Of a stretch of DNA of 64,000 nucleotides, positions 27,371 through 35,964 are shown one piece after another (the first letter of the stretch is position 1; the number at the start of each line of letters is the position of its first letter). The notes beneath the pieces are model-generated. The model was not told where the DNA came from, did not search any database, and saw only the letters and a list, made by a program, of their open reading frames with translations. Where the stretch lies: positions 310,001-374,000 of the forward strand of contig JBCAYL010000002.1 of the NCBI GenBank assembly GCA_038533575.1, written 5' to 3'. This DNA comes from Pseudomonadota bacterium (GTDB lineage Bacteria; Pseudomonadota; Alphaproteobacteria; Rhodobacterales; Rhodobacteraceae). The translations under genes and the position numbers were made by a program.

Positions 27371-28267
27371 CTAGAAGAGCGCCGTGAAGACCACTAGCGC
27401 GAGGGCAAGCGCCCAGACGCGCCAGAGCGCACGGACGGCGTCATCGATGTCAGGGGGGCCGAGATCTCGGCGTCCGTCGGGGTTCACGAAGGGAAATGCG
27501 CGTAGTTCGCCGTCGTAGGCGCGGGGGCCCGAAAGGGAGATCCCCTGCGCCCGGGCCAGCGCGCTTTCCGGCCAACCCGCATTGGGAGACCGGTGCCGCG
27601 GGGCTTCCGCCCGCACGGCGCGCCAGGCGTCCAGGCGCACGTGGGCGAGGAGAAAAAGGAGGGCCGTGAGCCGCGCCGGGATCCAGTTAAGCGCATCGTC
27701 GAGACGCGCGGAGGCCCAGCCAAACGCGGCATGTTTCGGGGTGAGGTAACCCACCATGCTGTCGGCGGTGTTGACGGCCTTGTAGGCGAGCATCGCGGGC
27801 AGGCCGCCGATCGCAAACCAGAAGGCGGGCGCGATGACGCCGTCAGAGAGGTTTTCAGCGGCGCTTTCGATGGCGGCACGGGAGACGGCGGGGGCATCCA
27901 TGGAGGCCGTATCCCTACCGACGATCATCGCGACGCTGCGGCGTCCGCTTGCGAGGCTGTCGCGGAGGGCCATGGCCACCGCGCTCACGTGATCCGCAAG
28001 GGAGCGCTGGGCGAGGAGGACGGCCGCGGCGAGCGCCTCGATGGGCCATCCGAGGGCCGCGATGAGGCTCCCGGCGAGGAGGGACATCAGAAGAAGCGCG
28101 ATCACGAGGACGGCCCCCTTGGCCTTGCGCGCGGAGCCGTGATTGAAGCGCTGATCTGCCCAGCCGATGACGCGCCCGAGCCAGACGGCCGGATGCGGAA
28201 TACGATCCCAGAGCCATTTCGGCTCCCCGAAGATCGCGTCGAGGACCATGGCGAGGGCGAGGATCAT
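27371..28267 (-). CDS. cobD: Adenosylcobinamide-phosphate synthase (CobD/CbiB)
   Basis: The 298-residue inner-membrane protein joins the aminopropanol (phosphate) arm to adenosylcobyric acid. It has the CbiB opening MILALAMVLDAIFGEPKWLWDRIPHPAVWLGR, several hydrophobic helices, and conserved ESAAENLSDGVIAPAFWFAIGG and YKAVNTADSMVGY motifs. Its ATG forms an ATGA overlap with the cobC stop, so both are co-translated. The 175 bases between it and smc contain only a small hairpin (TTTGCC / GGCAAA near 27214) with no T-run. Confidence 0.94.
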   Translation of the reverse strand: MILALAMVLDAIFGEPKWLWDRIPHPAVWLGRVIGWADQRFNHGSARKAKGAVLVIALLLMSLLAGSLIAALGWPIEALAAAVLLAQRSLADHVSAVAMALRDSLASGRRSVAMIVGRDTASMDAPAVSRAAIESAAENLSDGVIAPAFWFAIGGLPAMLAYKAVNTADSMVGYLTPKHAAFGWASARLDDALNWIPARLTALLFLLAHVRLDAWRAVRAEAPRHRSPNAGWPESALARAQGISLSGPRAYDGELRAFPFVNPDGRRDLGPPDIDDAVRALWRVWALALALVVFTALF

Positions 28268-29259
28268 GACGACGGGACGGCGCTCCCGCGGCTGGCGGTG
28301 CCAGCACGGATCGCCCCGCCCGCCGTCCCCCCCGCAGTCTCGAGGGCGCGCTCCAGTTGCTCCCAACGCCCGCTGGGGGGCATGCCGAGACGGAGCCACG
28401 CGCGCGAATAGGGAAAGACCCGGGTGAGAACGTGGTGTTGCGCGAGGGCGTCATGCACGGCTGCCGCATCGGCGACGTCGTAGAGCCGAAAGAGAGTCGT
28501 GCCGCCGATGGCGCGCGCGCCATGGCCCAGAAGAAGCGCATCAAGGCGCGCGGCGTCCTTGGCGAGGCGGATGCGCGTGGCGGCGGCCCAGGCCTCATCT
28601 TCGAGCGCGCGCGCCCCGATCTCGAGCGCGGGCCCGGGAACGGCCCAGGGCCCCAGCCGCGCGGCGAGGGCGTCGATCAAGGCGGGATCGCCGATGGCGA
28701 AGCCGAGGCGCAGGCCCGCGAGCCCCCAGAACTTGCCGAAGCTCTTCAGCACGATGCGGCCGGGTCGCGCGGCTTCTGCGATGTGGCTTGCCTCGGGCGT
28801 GACGTCGCAAAAGCTCTCGTCGATGACCGAGAACGGCGCGTTGGGCGCGGGATAGAGCGCGCCGTCGGGATTGTTGGGATGCACGATGACGGCGGCGGGC
28901 GCGTTTTCGCCGATCTCCCAGCCCGCGTACCGGAAGCTGGCGGCGTGCTCGTTATACGTCCGCGCGGGGATCGAGACACGCTCAGCCGGGGCGAGGAAGG
29001 GGATTTGCGCGATGAGGGCCGAGGCCCCGGCCCCGGCGACGATGGCTGCGTCCTCCGGCACAGTCCAGAAGGCCCGCGCCGCGCCAAGGAGGCGTTCCAT
29101 GGCCCCGCTGTCGGGGAGGCTGGTCCATGCCTCGGGCGCGACGGTGACGGGGTAGGGCTCCGGATTGATGCCGGTGGAGAGATCGAGCCATGCTGCGCGA
29201 CCGCCGCCGTAGCGCGCCCGCGCAGCATCGATACCTCCGCCGTGATCCCTGCCCGCCAT
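28264..29259 (-). CDS. cobC: Threonine-phosphate decarboxylase (CobC)
   Basis: The 331-residue fold-type I PLP enzyme makes (R)-1-amino-2-propanol phosphate for the nucleotide arm of cobalamin. It begins MAGRDHGGGIDAARARYGG and continues WLDLSTGINPEPYPV, the usual CobC opening. The PLP lysine lies in VLKSFGKFWGLAGLRLGFA, and the substrate/PLP motif is HPNNPDG. The start was set at the ATG of this conserved motif rather than an ATG 20 codons upstream. It overlaps cobD by four bases. Confidence 0.94.
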   Translation of the reverse strand: MAGRDHGGGIDAARARYGGGRAAWLDLSTGINPEPYPVTVAPEAWTSLPDSGAMERLLGAARAFWTVPEDAAIVAGAGASALIAQIPFLAPAERVSIPARTYNEHAASFRYAGWEIGENAPAAVIVHPNNPDGALYPAPNAPFSVIDESFCDVTPEASHIAEAARPGRIVLKSFGKFWGLAGLRLGFAIGDPALIDALAARLGPWAVPGPALEIGARALEDEAWAAATRIRLAKDAARLDALLLGHGARAIGGTTLFRLYDVADAAAVHDALAQHHVLTRVFPYSRAWLRLGMPPSGRWEQLERALETAGGTAGGAIRAGTASRGSAVPSS

Positions 29260-29279
29260 GGGCGGACAGGGCCACAGGA

Positions 29280-30269
29280 TCAGGCCGCTTTCAAGACCCC
29301 GCGTCCATGGGGCTGCCACCAGTCGATCTCGGGATTGATCGGGATGATCCGGTGAGGATTAATCGTCTCGTGGCTGTAGTGATAGTGGCGCACGATGTGC
29401 TCCATGTTTACGGTCTCCGCCACGCCGGGCCATTGGTAGAGCTCGCGCGCATAGGCCCAGAGGGCGGGGTAATCGATCAGCCGCCGCTTGTTGCACTTGA
29501 AATGCAGGTGGTAGACCGCGTCAAAGCGCACCAGCGTGGTAAATAGACGCCAGTCCGCTTCCGTGATCCGGTCGCCCATGAGGTAGCGATGGGCCGTGAG
29601 GCGCTCATCGAGCCAGTCCATCGTGTCAAAGAGCGGGTGCACGGCGGCGTCGTAGGCGTCCTGCGTGGTGGCGAAGCCCGATTTGTAGACCCCGTTGTTG
29701 AGCGTGTCGTAGATGCGCGCGTTCACCGGCTCGATCTCCTCGCGGAGGTCGGCGGGCCAGAAATCGAGCGTGTTCCCGGTGATCCCGTCGAAGGCGGAAT
29801 TGAACATCCGGATGATCTCGGAGGATTCGTTGGAGACGATGGTGCCTGTCTCCTTGTCCCAGAGGATCGGCACGGTGACCCGGCCCGTCATGTCGGGCGC
29901 AGCGCGCTGGTAGACCTGACGCGCGAAGTCGTAGCCGAAGAGGCTGTCACCGGTGGCACCGTGATCGTCGGTCTCGAAGGTCCAGCCGTCGCCCATCATG
30001 TCGGGGTGGACGGCATCCACCGAGATGAGGCCTTCGAGGCCCTTCAGCTTGCGAAAGATGAGTGCGCGGTGGGCCCAAGGGCAGGCATAGGAGACATACA
30101 TGTGGTAGCGATCGGCCTCGGCCTTGTAGCCGCCCGTGCCGGAAGGGCCAGGTGCGCCGTCCGGCGTGATCCAATTCCGAAACTTCGCCTCGGAGCGTTT
30201 GAAGGCGCCATTGGTGGATTTCGTGTCGTACCATTTGTCGACCCACTGGCCGTCAACGAGAAGTCCCAT
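29280..30269 (-). CDS. Glutathionyl-hydroquinone reductase (xi-class glutathione S-transferase)
   Basis: The 329-residue protein resembles YqjG/PcpF-type enzymes that use glutathione to reduce glutathionyl-hydroquinones. The catalytic cysteine is in YVSYACPWAHRALIFRKLKGL, the family's CPWA motif. Other family features are VPILWDKETGTIVSNESSEIIRM and the C-terminal GDRITEADWRLFTTLVRFDAVY. It probably detoxifies quinones in the cytosol. The start MGLLVDGQWVDKW is a well-conserved N-terminus. It is divergent from an MFS efflux gene, with 55 bases between starts. Confidence 0.93.
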   Translation of the reverse strand: MGLLVDGQWVDKWYDTKSTNGAFKRSEAKFRNWITPDGAPGPSGTGGYKAEADRYHMYVSYACPWAHRALIFRKLKGLEGLISVDAVHPDMMGDGWTFETDDHGATGDSLFGYDFARQVYQRAAPDMTGRVTVPILWDKETGTIVSNESSEIIRMFNSAFDGITGNTLDFWPADLREEIEPVNARIYDTLNNGVYKSGFATTQDAYDAAVHPLFDTMDWLDERLTAHRYLMGDRITEADWRLFTTLVRFDAVYHLHFKCNKRRLIDYPALWAYARELYQWPGVAETVNMEHIVRHYHYSHETINPHRIIPINPEIDWWQPHGRGVLKAA

Positions 30270-30324
30270 AGTTCTTGCCTCCGTGGCTGATGGTCGAAAG
30301 ATACGCAGGGAAGAACTTGGGAAA

Positions 30325-31572
30325 ATGCCGATGGGCGCGCGGGCAGGCTGCGAGAATGCACATGGGGACGGGGCGCCTGCGGCAGCGGGGCGCTCGACCG
30401 TGTCGCGCGCGCCGTCCCTCGCACTCCTCATGGCTGTCTCGGGGCTCTCGGTGCTTTCACTCAACATGTTTCTGCCCGCCCTGGCCGTGATCGCGCGCGA
30501 TTTCGGGGTGAGCTACGCCACGGCCAGCTGGGCGATCTCGGGATACCTCGCCGTGACGGCGGGGCTTCAGCTCTTGCTCGGGCCGGTATCGGACCGCGTG
30601 GGGCGTAGGCCCATCGTGCTCTTTGCCGTGGCCGCCTTCACCGTGCTTTCGGTCATCTGCGCCGTGGCGGAGAGCTTTGCCGTCTTCTTGACGGCGCGGC
30701 TCCTGCAAGGCGTCGTCATCGCGGGCTCCACCATGGCGCTCGCCGCGGTGCGCGACACCGAGGAACCACGCGCCGCGGCCCGTCGCATTTCATGGGTGGC
30801 CATGGGTATGGCCATCGGTCCGATGGTCGGTCCGATGATCGGGGGCGTTCTCGATGAGGCCTTTGGATGGCGGTCGATCTTCTGGGCCTTGGCGGGGGCC
30901 GGGGCCATACTCACGGGCCTCGTCGGGCTTTCCTGGAGGGAGACGAACTTTGCGCGCTCCGCCAGCTTCTCCGCTCAGTTCCGGTCCTACCCGGCGCTTG
31001 TGACCTCGCCGGTCTTCTGGTCATTTTCAGGGGTGATTATAACCGGCGTCGGGTGCTTCTTCGTATTCATTTCGGGCGCGCCGCTCGTGGCGGAGCGCGT
31101 GCTGGAGATCAATTCCGCGCAGCTTGGCCTCGCCATCGGCATCATCACGATGGGCTTTTTCGTGGGCAACGGTGTGTCCGGCCGCGTTGCCGAGCGCGTG
31201 GGGCTCGGGCGGATGGTGCTGGTGGGCCGCGTGATCCAGCTGGCCGCGATCACGCTCAACCTCGCGCTCCTCGCGGCCGGGTTCTTCAATCCGCTCACCT
31301 TCTTTGGCCTCATGGCACTCGTGGGATTTGGAAACGGGATCGCCAACCCGTCTGCCCATGCCGGGCTCATGTCCGTGGATCCGAAGCTTGCAGGCAGCGC
31401 GGCGGGCCTCTCCGGCGCCCTGGTCCTGGCCTTTGGCGCGCTCTTCACGGCGATCTCCGCGCGACTCCTCGAAGGTGGGGCGCCCGCGACGACACTTCTC
31501 GTCACGCTCCTTGTCATCAGTATCGCCGGGGTGGGTACGGCCTACGCGGCCTTCAAGCTGTCGCGTACATGA
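30325..31572 (+). CDS. MFS multidrug efflux transporter (Bcr/CflA-like)
   Basis: The protein of about 415 residues has 12 predicted membrane helices, starting near residue 33 (LALLMAVSGLSVLSLNMFLPALAVIA). Bcr/CflA signatures are present: FLPALAVIARDFGVSYA, GPVSDRVGRRPIVLF and LLQGVVIAGSTMALAAVRD. It would export drugs or metabolites by proton antiport. Two closely spaced ATGs (30325 and 30331) follow GGGA. Its 3' end overlaps the convergent bchO by 31 bases, so this gene forms the boundary of the photosynthesis cluster. Confidence 0.87.
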   Translation: MPMGARAGCENAHGDGAPAAAGRSTVSRAPSLALLMAVSGLSVLSLNMFLPALAVIARDFGVSYATASWAISGYLAVTAGLQLLLGPVSDRVGRRPIVLFAVAAFTVLSVICAVAESFAVFLTARLLQGVVIAGSTMALAAVRDTEEPRAAARRISWVAMGMAIGPMVGPMIGGVLDEAFGWRSIFWALAGAGAILTGLVGLSWRETNFARSASFSAQFRSYPALVTSPVFWSFSGVIITGVGCFFVFISGAPLVAERVLEINSAQLGLAIGIITMGFFVGNGVSGRVAERVGLGRMVLVGRVIQLAAITLNLALLAAGFFNPLTFFGLMALVGFGNGIANPSAHAGLMSVDPKLAGSAAGLSGALVLAFGALFTAISARLLEGGAPATTLLVTLLVISIAGVGTAYAAFKLSRT

Positions 31573-32402
31573 CGGGCGACGAGGGCAGGATCTTCTTCAT
31601 GGGCCAGGTGCCCGAGGCCGTCCAGTTCTATGATGCGGGCATTCTGTAGCCGGGCCGCCGCCTTTCGCGAGACGCCTGGAGGCACGGTGGTGTCGCCGGT
31701 CCCCACGAGGAGGATCACCTTCGCCGCGTTTCGAGGGAAGCGGGCGATGAGCGGTGTCAGGTTCCACGCGGCCATCATGCGCAGGGTCCCGTCGACATGC
31801 CGGGGATCGCTGACAAGCGCCTGGTAGAGCGCGCGCCCCTCGTCATCGAGGGTGGAGCCCGTCGCGTCGAGAAAGCGCCCGATCGAGCCCGCATTGGCCG
31901 CGGCGCTCGAGACCATCATGGCCGTGAAGGGATTGAGCGACATAAGCTGGGCAGCGAGCGGGAAGGCCCAGCCTGCCACACCCTCGAACTTTCCGAGGGC
32001 CGCGTTGACCCCGATGACGCGGTCGCAGAGCCCTGTCTCGGCGAGGCGAAGCGCCAAGGCGCCGCCGGCTGAGTGGCCGATGAGGGCCACGGGAGACCAG
32101 CCCTCGCGCTCTGCGAGCGCGGCGATGTCGCGGGCCATGGGGTCGATCCCATAGCGGCCGGCCAGCTTCGGCCGCGAGAAGCCCTGGCCCGGCAGATCGA
32201 CAGCAATGCAGCGGTGGTCAGCGGCGAGAAGGGGCAGGAGGCCGCGCCAGCTCTGCGTTGCGCCGCCCGCGCCGTGGAGAAAGAGGAGATCCGGCCCGTC
32301 GCCCATGATCTGCACGTGCCAGCGACCGCCCGCATTTCCGGCGGGAATGAAGCTGCTGTGCGCGGCGTGGGGCCAGACCGCCTTGTACCGCTCCCAGTCC
32401 AT
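31542..32402 (-). CDS. bchO: Alpha/beta hydrolase BchO, magnesium-chelatase-associated protein
   Basis: The 286-residue alpha/beta-fold protein is encoded right after bchD, the standard bchIDO order of purple bacteria. It has the nucleophile elbow GHSAGGALALRL, the oxyanion region LLFLHGAGGATQSWRGL and a C-terminal His in LDGLGHLAHEEDP. BchO is required for, or assists, magnesium chelation, though its exact reaction is not established. It begins 12 bases after the bchD stop. The 3' end overlaps the MFS gene on the other strand. Confidence 0.92.
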   Translation of the reverse strand: MDWERYKAVWPHAAHSSFIPAGNAGGRWHVQIMGDGPDLLFLHGAGGATQSWRGLLPLLAADHRCIAVDLPGQGFSRPKLAGRYGIDPMARDIAALAEREGWSPVALIGHSAGGALALRLAETGLCDRVIGVNAALGKFEGVAGWAFPLAAQLMSLNPFTAMMVSSAAANAGSIGRFLDATGSTLDDEGRALYQALVSDPRHVDGTLRMMAAWNLTPLIARFPRNAAKVILLVGTGDTTVPPGVSRKAAARLQNARIIELDGLGHLAHEEDPALVARHVRDSLKAA

Positions 32403-32413
32403 CGCCCGCGCGG

Positions 32414-34054
32414 TCAGGCGACGAGCGTGGAGACCGCGTCGCTCACCCGCTCCGCGTTGGCGCGGGGCAGCGGGAGATACGTGGCATCCATCGTTTCCGC
32501 GAGGGTGCGGAGGCTGCGCTCGGGCCGCTTGCCGGTGTCGATCACGAGGGCCTCGAGGCCATGTGAGAGGATCACGCGGGCCTGGCGGAGCGCGTCCTGC
32601 CCTGCGCGCGTGCGGTCAGCCTCGCCATCGAGCGCGACGTTGGCGCGTCCATCGGTCAGAAGGATGAGCGTCGGCGTCATGCCCTTGGCCCTGCCCTGCA
32701 GCGCGATCTCGGTGGCCGCATGGAGCCCCGCGGCGAGCGGCGTGCCGCCCCCGCCGGGCAGCGCGCCCAAGCGGCGCTTCGTCTGGACGAGGGAGCGCGT
32801 GGGCGGCAGGAGGACCTCGGCCTGCGTGCCGCGAAAGCTCACGAGCGAGACGTGATCGCGTCGCGCATAGGCCTCGCTCAGGAGGATCTCGATGGCGCCC
32901 TTGGCCTCCGCCAGCCGCGCGAGGGCCGCGGAGCCCGAGGCGTCCATGACGAATACGAGGAGCGTGTCGGACTTCTCCTCGAAGCGCTTCATGCGGAAGT
33001 CGCTGCCGCGGATCTCGATGGCCTTTTCCGCGCCGGTCTGTCGCCTGAGCGCCTGCCAGGGCGCAGCGGCGCGGAGGGTGGCCACGATATCGAGCCGGGT
33101 ACGCCCATCGTAGGGCGCTGCCTTCGGCGCGAGGGGGCGGCCCCGGCGGTTGCCCGTGCGCTTTGCACCCTTGCCCGCGCCCGCAGCACCCCGCCGCGCG
33201 CGGCGTTGGGCGATCTGGGTCAGGATGTCGGCTGGAAGGGCGGCGCGCACGGCCTCGAGCAGGATCTCCTGCGGGATGGCGTCGCCCTGATCTTCGGGGT
33301 CTCGGCGCTCCTGCTCCTGCTCTTCATCGGGCGCTGGAGGCTCGGGTGCGTTGTCGGCAGGCTCGGGCAGGCGCGTGGCGCGGGGCGCGAGGGTGAGAAT
33401 TGCCGCCATCTCGATATCTTCCGGCGTCACCTCACGGCGACGGTGAAGTGCGGCATGGGCCTGGGCAGCCCACAGGCAAAAAAGCGCGGCGCGCGCGGAG
33501 GCAACGCCGAGGCTTTCGGCGAGGCTCGTGATGGCGACGATGTCCGCCTCCGTGGACGAGACCTCAGCGGCCTCCGGCAGGGTGCCGAAGCCCACGAGCG
33601 CGTCGCCGCAGGCGATGCCATCGAGATCGAGGTGGAAGGCGAGCCGGTCCGTCACCGTCCGCGTGACGCGTTCATCCTCTGCGGCGCCTTCATCGAGGGC
33701 CACCATCCGGTGCCCGGTATCGAGGGCCTGCGACAGGCGCGCGGCGATCCCTGCCTCGAGCCGCTCGGCCATGGGTACGATCAGGAGACAGGGCTCGGCG
33801 AGAACGCCCCGGCTGCGCACCTCGCGGCCAGAGCTCAAGGTGGCCGCCAGATCGAGCCCGCCGTCGAGCTGTTCATGGGTGACATTGATGGGCACCTTGC
33901 GCTGCGGCACGGACAGACGCGCGAGCCCGTCCATCCAGCGGTCTCGCACCGGTCCGGTGCGGGCCCGGAGACAAACGCCGCCGAGGCGCGGCTCCAGCGC
34001 CAGAAGCTTCAGCGCGAGCAGCGCGCGCTGCCAGCGCTGCGAGGCCTCGCTCAC
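32414..34054 (-). CDS. bchD: Magnesium chelatase subunit D
   Basis: The 546-residue subunit couples the BchI ATPase ring to BchH during magnesium insertion into protoporphyrin IX. The N-terminal region (about 1-230) is a degenerate AAA+ module without a P-loop. A Pro/Glu/Asp-rich linker (about 240-270, PEPPAPDEEQEQERRDPEDQ) follows. The C-terminal integrin I domain (about 360-546) contains the MIDAS motif DASGSAALARLAEAKGA and a later TDGRANVALDG. The stop-start overlap with bchI (ATGA-type) indicates translational coupling. Confidence 0.95.
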   Translation of the reverse strand: MSEASQRWQRALLALKLLALEPRLGGVCLRARTGPVRDRWMDGLARLSVPQRKVPINVTHEQLDGGLDLAATLSSGREVRSRGVLAEPCLLIVPMAERLEAGIAARLSQALDTGHRMVALDEGAAEDERVTRTVTDRLAFHLDLDGIACGDALVGFGTLPEAAEVSSTEADIVAITSLAESLGVASARAALFCLWAAQAHAALHRRREVTPEDIEMAAILTLAPRATRLPEPADNAPEPPAPDEEQEQERRDPEDQGDAIPQEILLEAVRAALPADILTQIAQRRARRGAAGAGKGAKRTGNRRGRPLAPKAAPYDGRTRLDIVATLRAAAPWQALRRQTGAEKAIEIRGSDFRMKRFEEKSDTLLVFVMDASGSAALARLAEAKGAIEILLSEAYARRDHVSLVSFRGTQAEVLLPPTRSLVQTKRRLGALPGGGGTPLAAGLHAATEIALQGRAKGMTPTLILLTDGRANVALDGEADRTRAGQDALRQARVILSHGLEALVIDTGKRPERSLRTLAETMDATYLPLPRANAERVSDAVSTLVA

Positions 34055-35055
34055 GCCCCCATCACCTCTTCGACCACGCGGGTCACCCGCGTGCCGGATC
34101 CGGCCTCGTCCAGCGGGTCACGGCGCAGGCGGTGACGCAGGGCGGGGGCGGCGATGGCGGCGATGTGGCCTTGGGTCATGGTGCGCTTGCCGCGGAACGC
34201 CGCGAGCGCGCGGCCGGCCTTGAGCAGCGTCAGTTCCCCCCGGAGCCCGTCGGAGCCGAGGGCGAGGCAGAGCTCGGCGCATCGCTCGAGGATGCGCGGT
34301 GGGGTGACGACCTTGGGCAGAAGCTTGCGGGCGGCGAGGATCTGATCGCGGATCTTGGCGTCTTCGCCGGACCAGTCACGCAGGAAGCCCACCCTGTCGC
34401 GTTCGAACGCGTCACGCCGCGATATGACCTCGATGCGGGTCTCGATATCCGTGGGCGATTTCACGTCCACGCTGAGCCCGAAGCGGTCCAGCAGCTGCGG
34501 TCTCAGCTCCCCTTCCTCCGGATTGCCGGAGCCCACCAGCACTAAGCGTGCCGGGTGCCGGATCGAAAGCCCCTCGCGCTCCACGACATTCTCGCCCGAT
34601 TGTGCCACGTCGAGCAGCAGGTCAACGATGTGATCCTCTAGGAGATTGACCTCGTCGATGTAGAGATACCCGCGGTTGGCGCGTGCGAGGAGCCCGGCCT
34701 GGAAGGCCTTGGTGCCCTGGGTGAGCGCCTTTTCGATGTCGAGCGCGCCGGTGACGCGGTCCTCCGTGGCACCGAGTGGCAGGTCAATCACGGGGGTGGG
34801 CATCTCCACGGGCGCGGCATCCGCCACGTTCGCCCAGTCCGGGCAGTCCGCATGGGTCGCTGAATTCACGGGGCAGCCCGGCACGGCGGTGATCGGCGGC
34901 AGGAGCGCGGCCAGCCCGCGCACGGCCGTGGACTTGCCCGTGCCGCGATCGCCGAAGACGAGGACGCCCCCGATGGACGGGTCGATGGCCGTGAGGACCA
35001 TCGCTTGCTTCATCTCGTCCTGGCCAACGATGGCCGAAAAGGGGAAGGCGGTCAT
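34051..35055 (-). CDS. bchI: Magnesium chelatase ATPase subunit I
   Basis: The 334-residue AAA+ ATPase powers Mg2+ insertion. It shows AFPFSAIVGQDEMKQAMVL, Walker A GDRGTGKSTAVRGL, Walker B YLYIDEVNLLEDHIVDLLLD, and sensor residues in GNPEEGELRPQLLDRFG. The start MTAFPFSAIVGQ matches BchI from other purple bacteria and its ATGA overlaps the crtA stop, giving a crtA-bchIDO operon. The upstream promoter is therefore the crtA/crtI intergenic region with two PpsR sites. Confidence 0.96.
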   Translation of the reverse strand: MTAFPFSAIVGQDEMKQAMVLTAIDPSIGGVLVFGDRGTGKSTAVRGLAALLPPITAVPGCPVNSATHADCPDWANVADAAPVEMPTPVIDLPLGATEDRVTGALDIEKALTQGTKAFQAGLLARANRGYLYIDEVNLLEDHIVDLLLDVAQSGENVVEREGLSIRHPARLVLVGSGNPEEGELRPQLLDRFGLSVDVKSPTDIETRIEVISRRDAFERDRVGFLRDWSGEDAKIRDQILAARKLLPKVVTPPRILERCAELCLALGSDGLRGELTLLKAGRALAAFRGKRTMTQGHIAAIAAPALRHRLRRDPLDEAGSGTRVTRVVEEVMGA

Positions 35056-35852
35056 GGCGCTCGGTCCTTGAACTTGTCGAGTGGGCTGCGGCCCTCCCAG
35101 GCGCCGTGTTCGCCAGTCACAGCGAAACGGGCGTAAAGCTCCTCGCGGAACCAGCCCCCGTCGCGCACGGCTCGGATCGCGCGGGCATGTGGCCCGTCCT
35201 TCCGGGCGAAATCGGCCATGGCCTCGGGAGATGGCCAGATCGAGAAGGTCACTTGCTGCATCCAGGGCACCTCGCCGATGCCGATCTTGAAGGCCACATT
35301 CTGATCGAGCCCGATGCGTTCGGAGATGTCGGGCACCTGCTTCCAAAACTTGAGAGCGTTTCGCGGCTTAAGCGTCGCGCGGGTCAGGGCGGCAAGGGGC
35401 CTGCCTCCGCCCGGGCCGGGACCCTCTGGGCCGCCTTCGCCATCCGAACCGCCGGAGCCCCGGGGCGGGTCATCGTATGGCGGGTCATCGAGGGGCGGGT
35501 GATTAGTGGGCTCGAAAGGCTGCTTTCCCGACCAGTTCCCGCGTGCCTGCGTGGGCGTGAGGTAGACCGTCCAGCTTTCCAGCGCGTGGCGGCGATAGCG
35601 GGCGAAGAACGTCTCCTCCTCCACCCGCTCCTTCGCGGTATCCGCGTCGGGCCAGGTGCACAGGATCGCGTAAACGGCCGTGTTGGGAACAGGGGTGAAT
35701 CCCTCGCCCGTGCCCGAGCCGCAGAGCTTCCAGAAGCCCACATCCGGAACACGGGGCAAAAGCAGCCGTGAAACCCCCATCATTGCGAAGGCCCAGGCTT
35801 TCGGTCCTACCCCCGCGAAGCGGAAGAAGGAGAGTGAGACGGTTTGGGGCAT
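35052..35852 (-). CDS. crtA: Spheroidene monooxygenase
   Basis: The protein of about 266 residues adds the keto group at C-2 of spheroidene, giving spheroidenone under aerobic conditions. The N-terminus MPQTVSLSFFRFAGVGPKAW and the motifs KLCGSGTGEGFTPVPNTAVY, LKPRNALKFWKQVPDIS and FKIGIGEVPWMQQVTFSIWP match CrtA. A Pro/Gly/Asp-rich insertion (about 35 residues, containing DDPPYDDPPRGSGG) interrupts the usual LTPTQ...ALTRATLKP region. An alternative start lies four codons upstream (35864). It heads crtA-bchIDO and is controlled by PpsR sites in the crtA/crtI gap. Confidence 0.93.
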   Translation of the reverse strand: MPQTVSLSFFRFAGVGPKAWAFAMMGVSRLLLPRVPDVGFWKLCGSGTGEGFTPVPNTAVYAILCTWPDADTAKERVEEETFFARYRRHALESWTVYLTPTQARGNWSGKQPFEPTNHPPLDDPPYDDPPRGSGGSDGEGGPEGPGPGGGRPLAALTRATLKPRNALKFWKQVPDISERIGLDQNVAFKIGIGEVPWMQQVTFSIWPSPEAMADFARKDGPHARAIRAVRDGGWFREELYARFAVTGEHGAWEGRSPLDKFKDRAP

Positions 35853-35867
35853 GCGGATTCCCATGTG

Positions 35868-35885
35868 TGTCAGCTTACCCTTACA
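35868..35885. promoter_or_regulatory. PpsR/CrtJ operator, crtA side
   Basis: The sequence TGTCAGCTTACCCTTACA is a perfect TGT-N12-ACA match to the PpsR/CrtJ consensus. It lies a few bases upstream of the crtA start region. Together with the site at 35933 it should repress crtA-bchIDO and crtIB under oxic conditions. Confidence 0.82.
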
Positions 35886-35932
35886 CATTCGCGCAAATAT
35901 GTGAAGACAAGCCCGGAATTTCTTGCGATAGA

Positions 35933-35950
35933 TGTAAATCAAGGCTGACA
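35933..35950. promoter_or_regulatory. PpsR/CrtJ operator, crtI side
   Basis: The sequence TGTAAATCAAGGCTGACA is a second perfect TGT-N12-ACA site, ending 14 bases before the crtI ATG. Its centre is 65 bases (about six helical turns) from the crtA-side site, which would allow looping or tetramer binding. Confidence 0.82.
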
Positions 35951-35964
35951 GTCAGGACGCTGCA

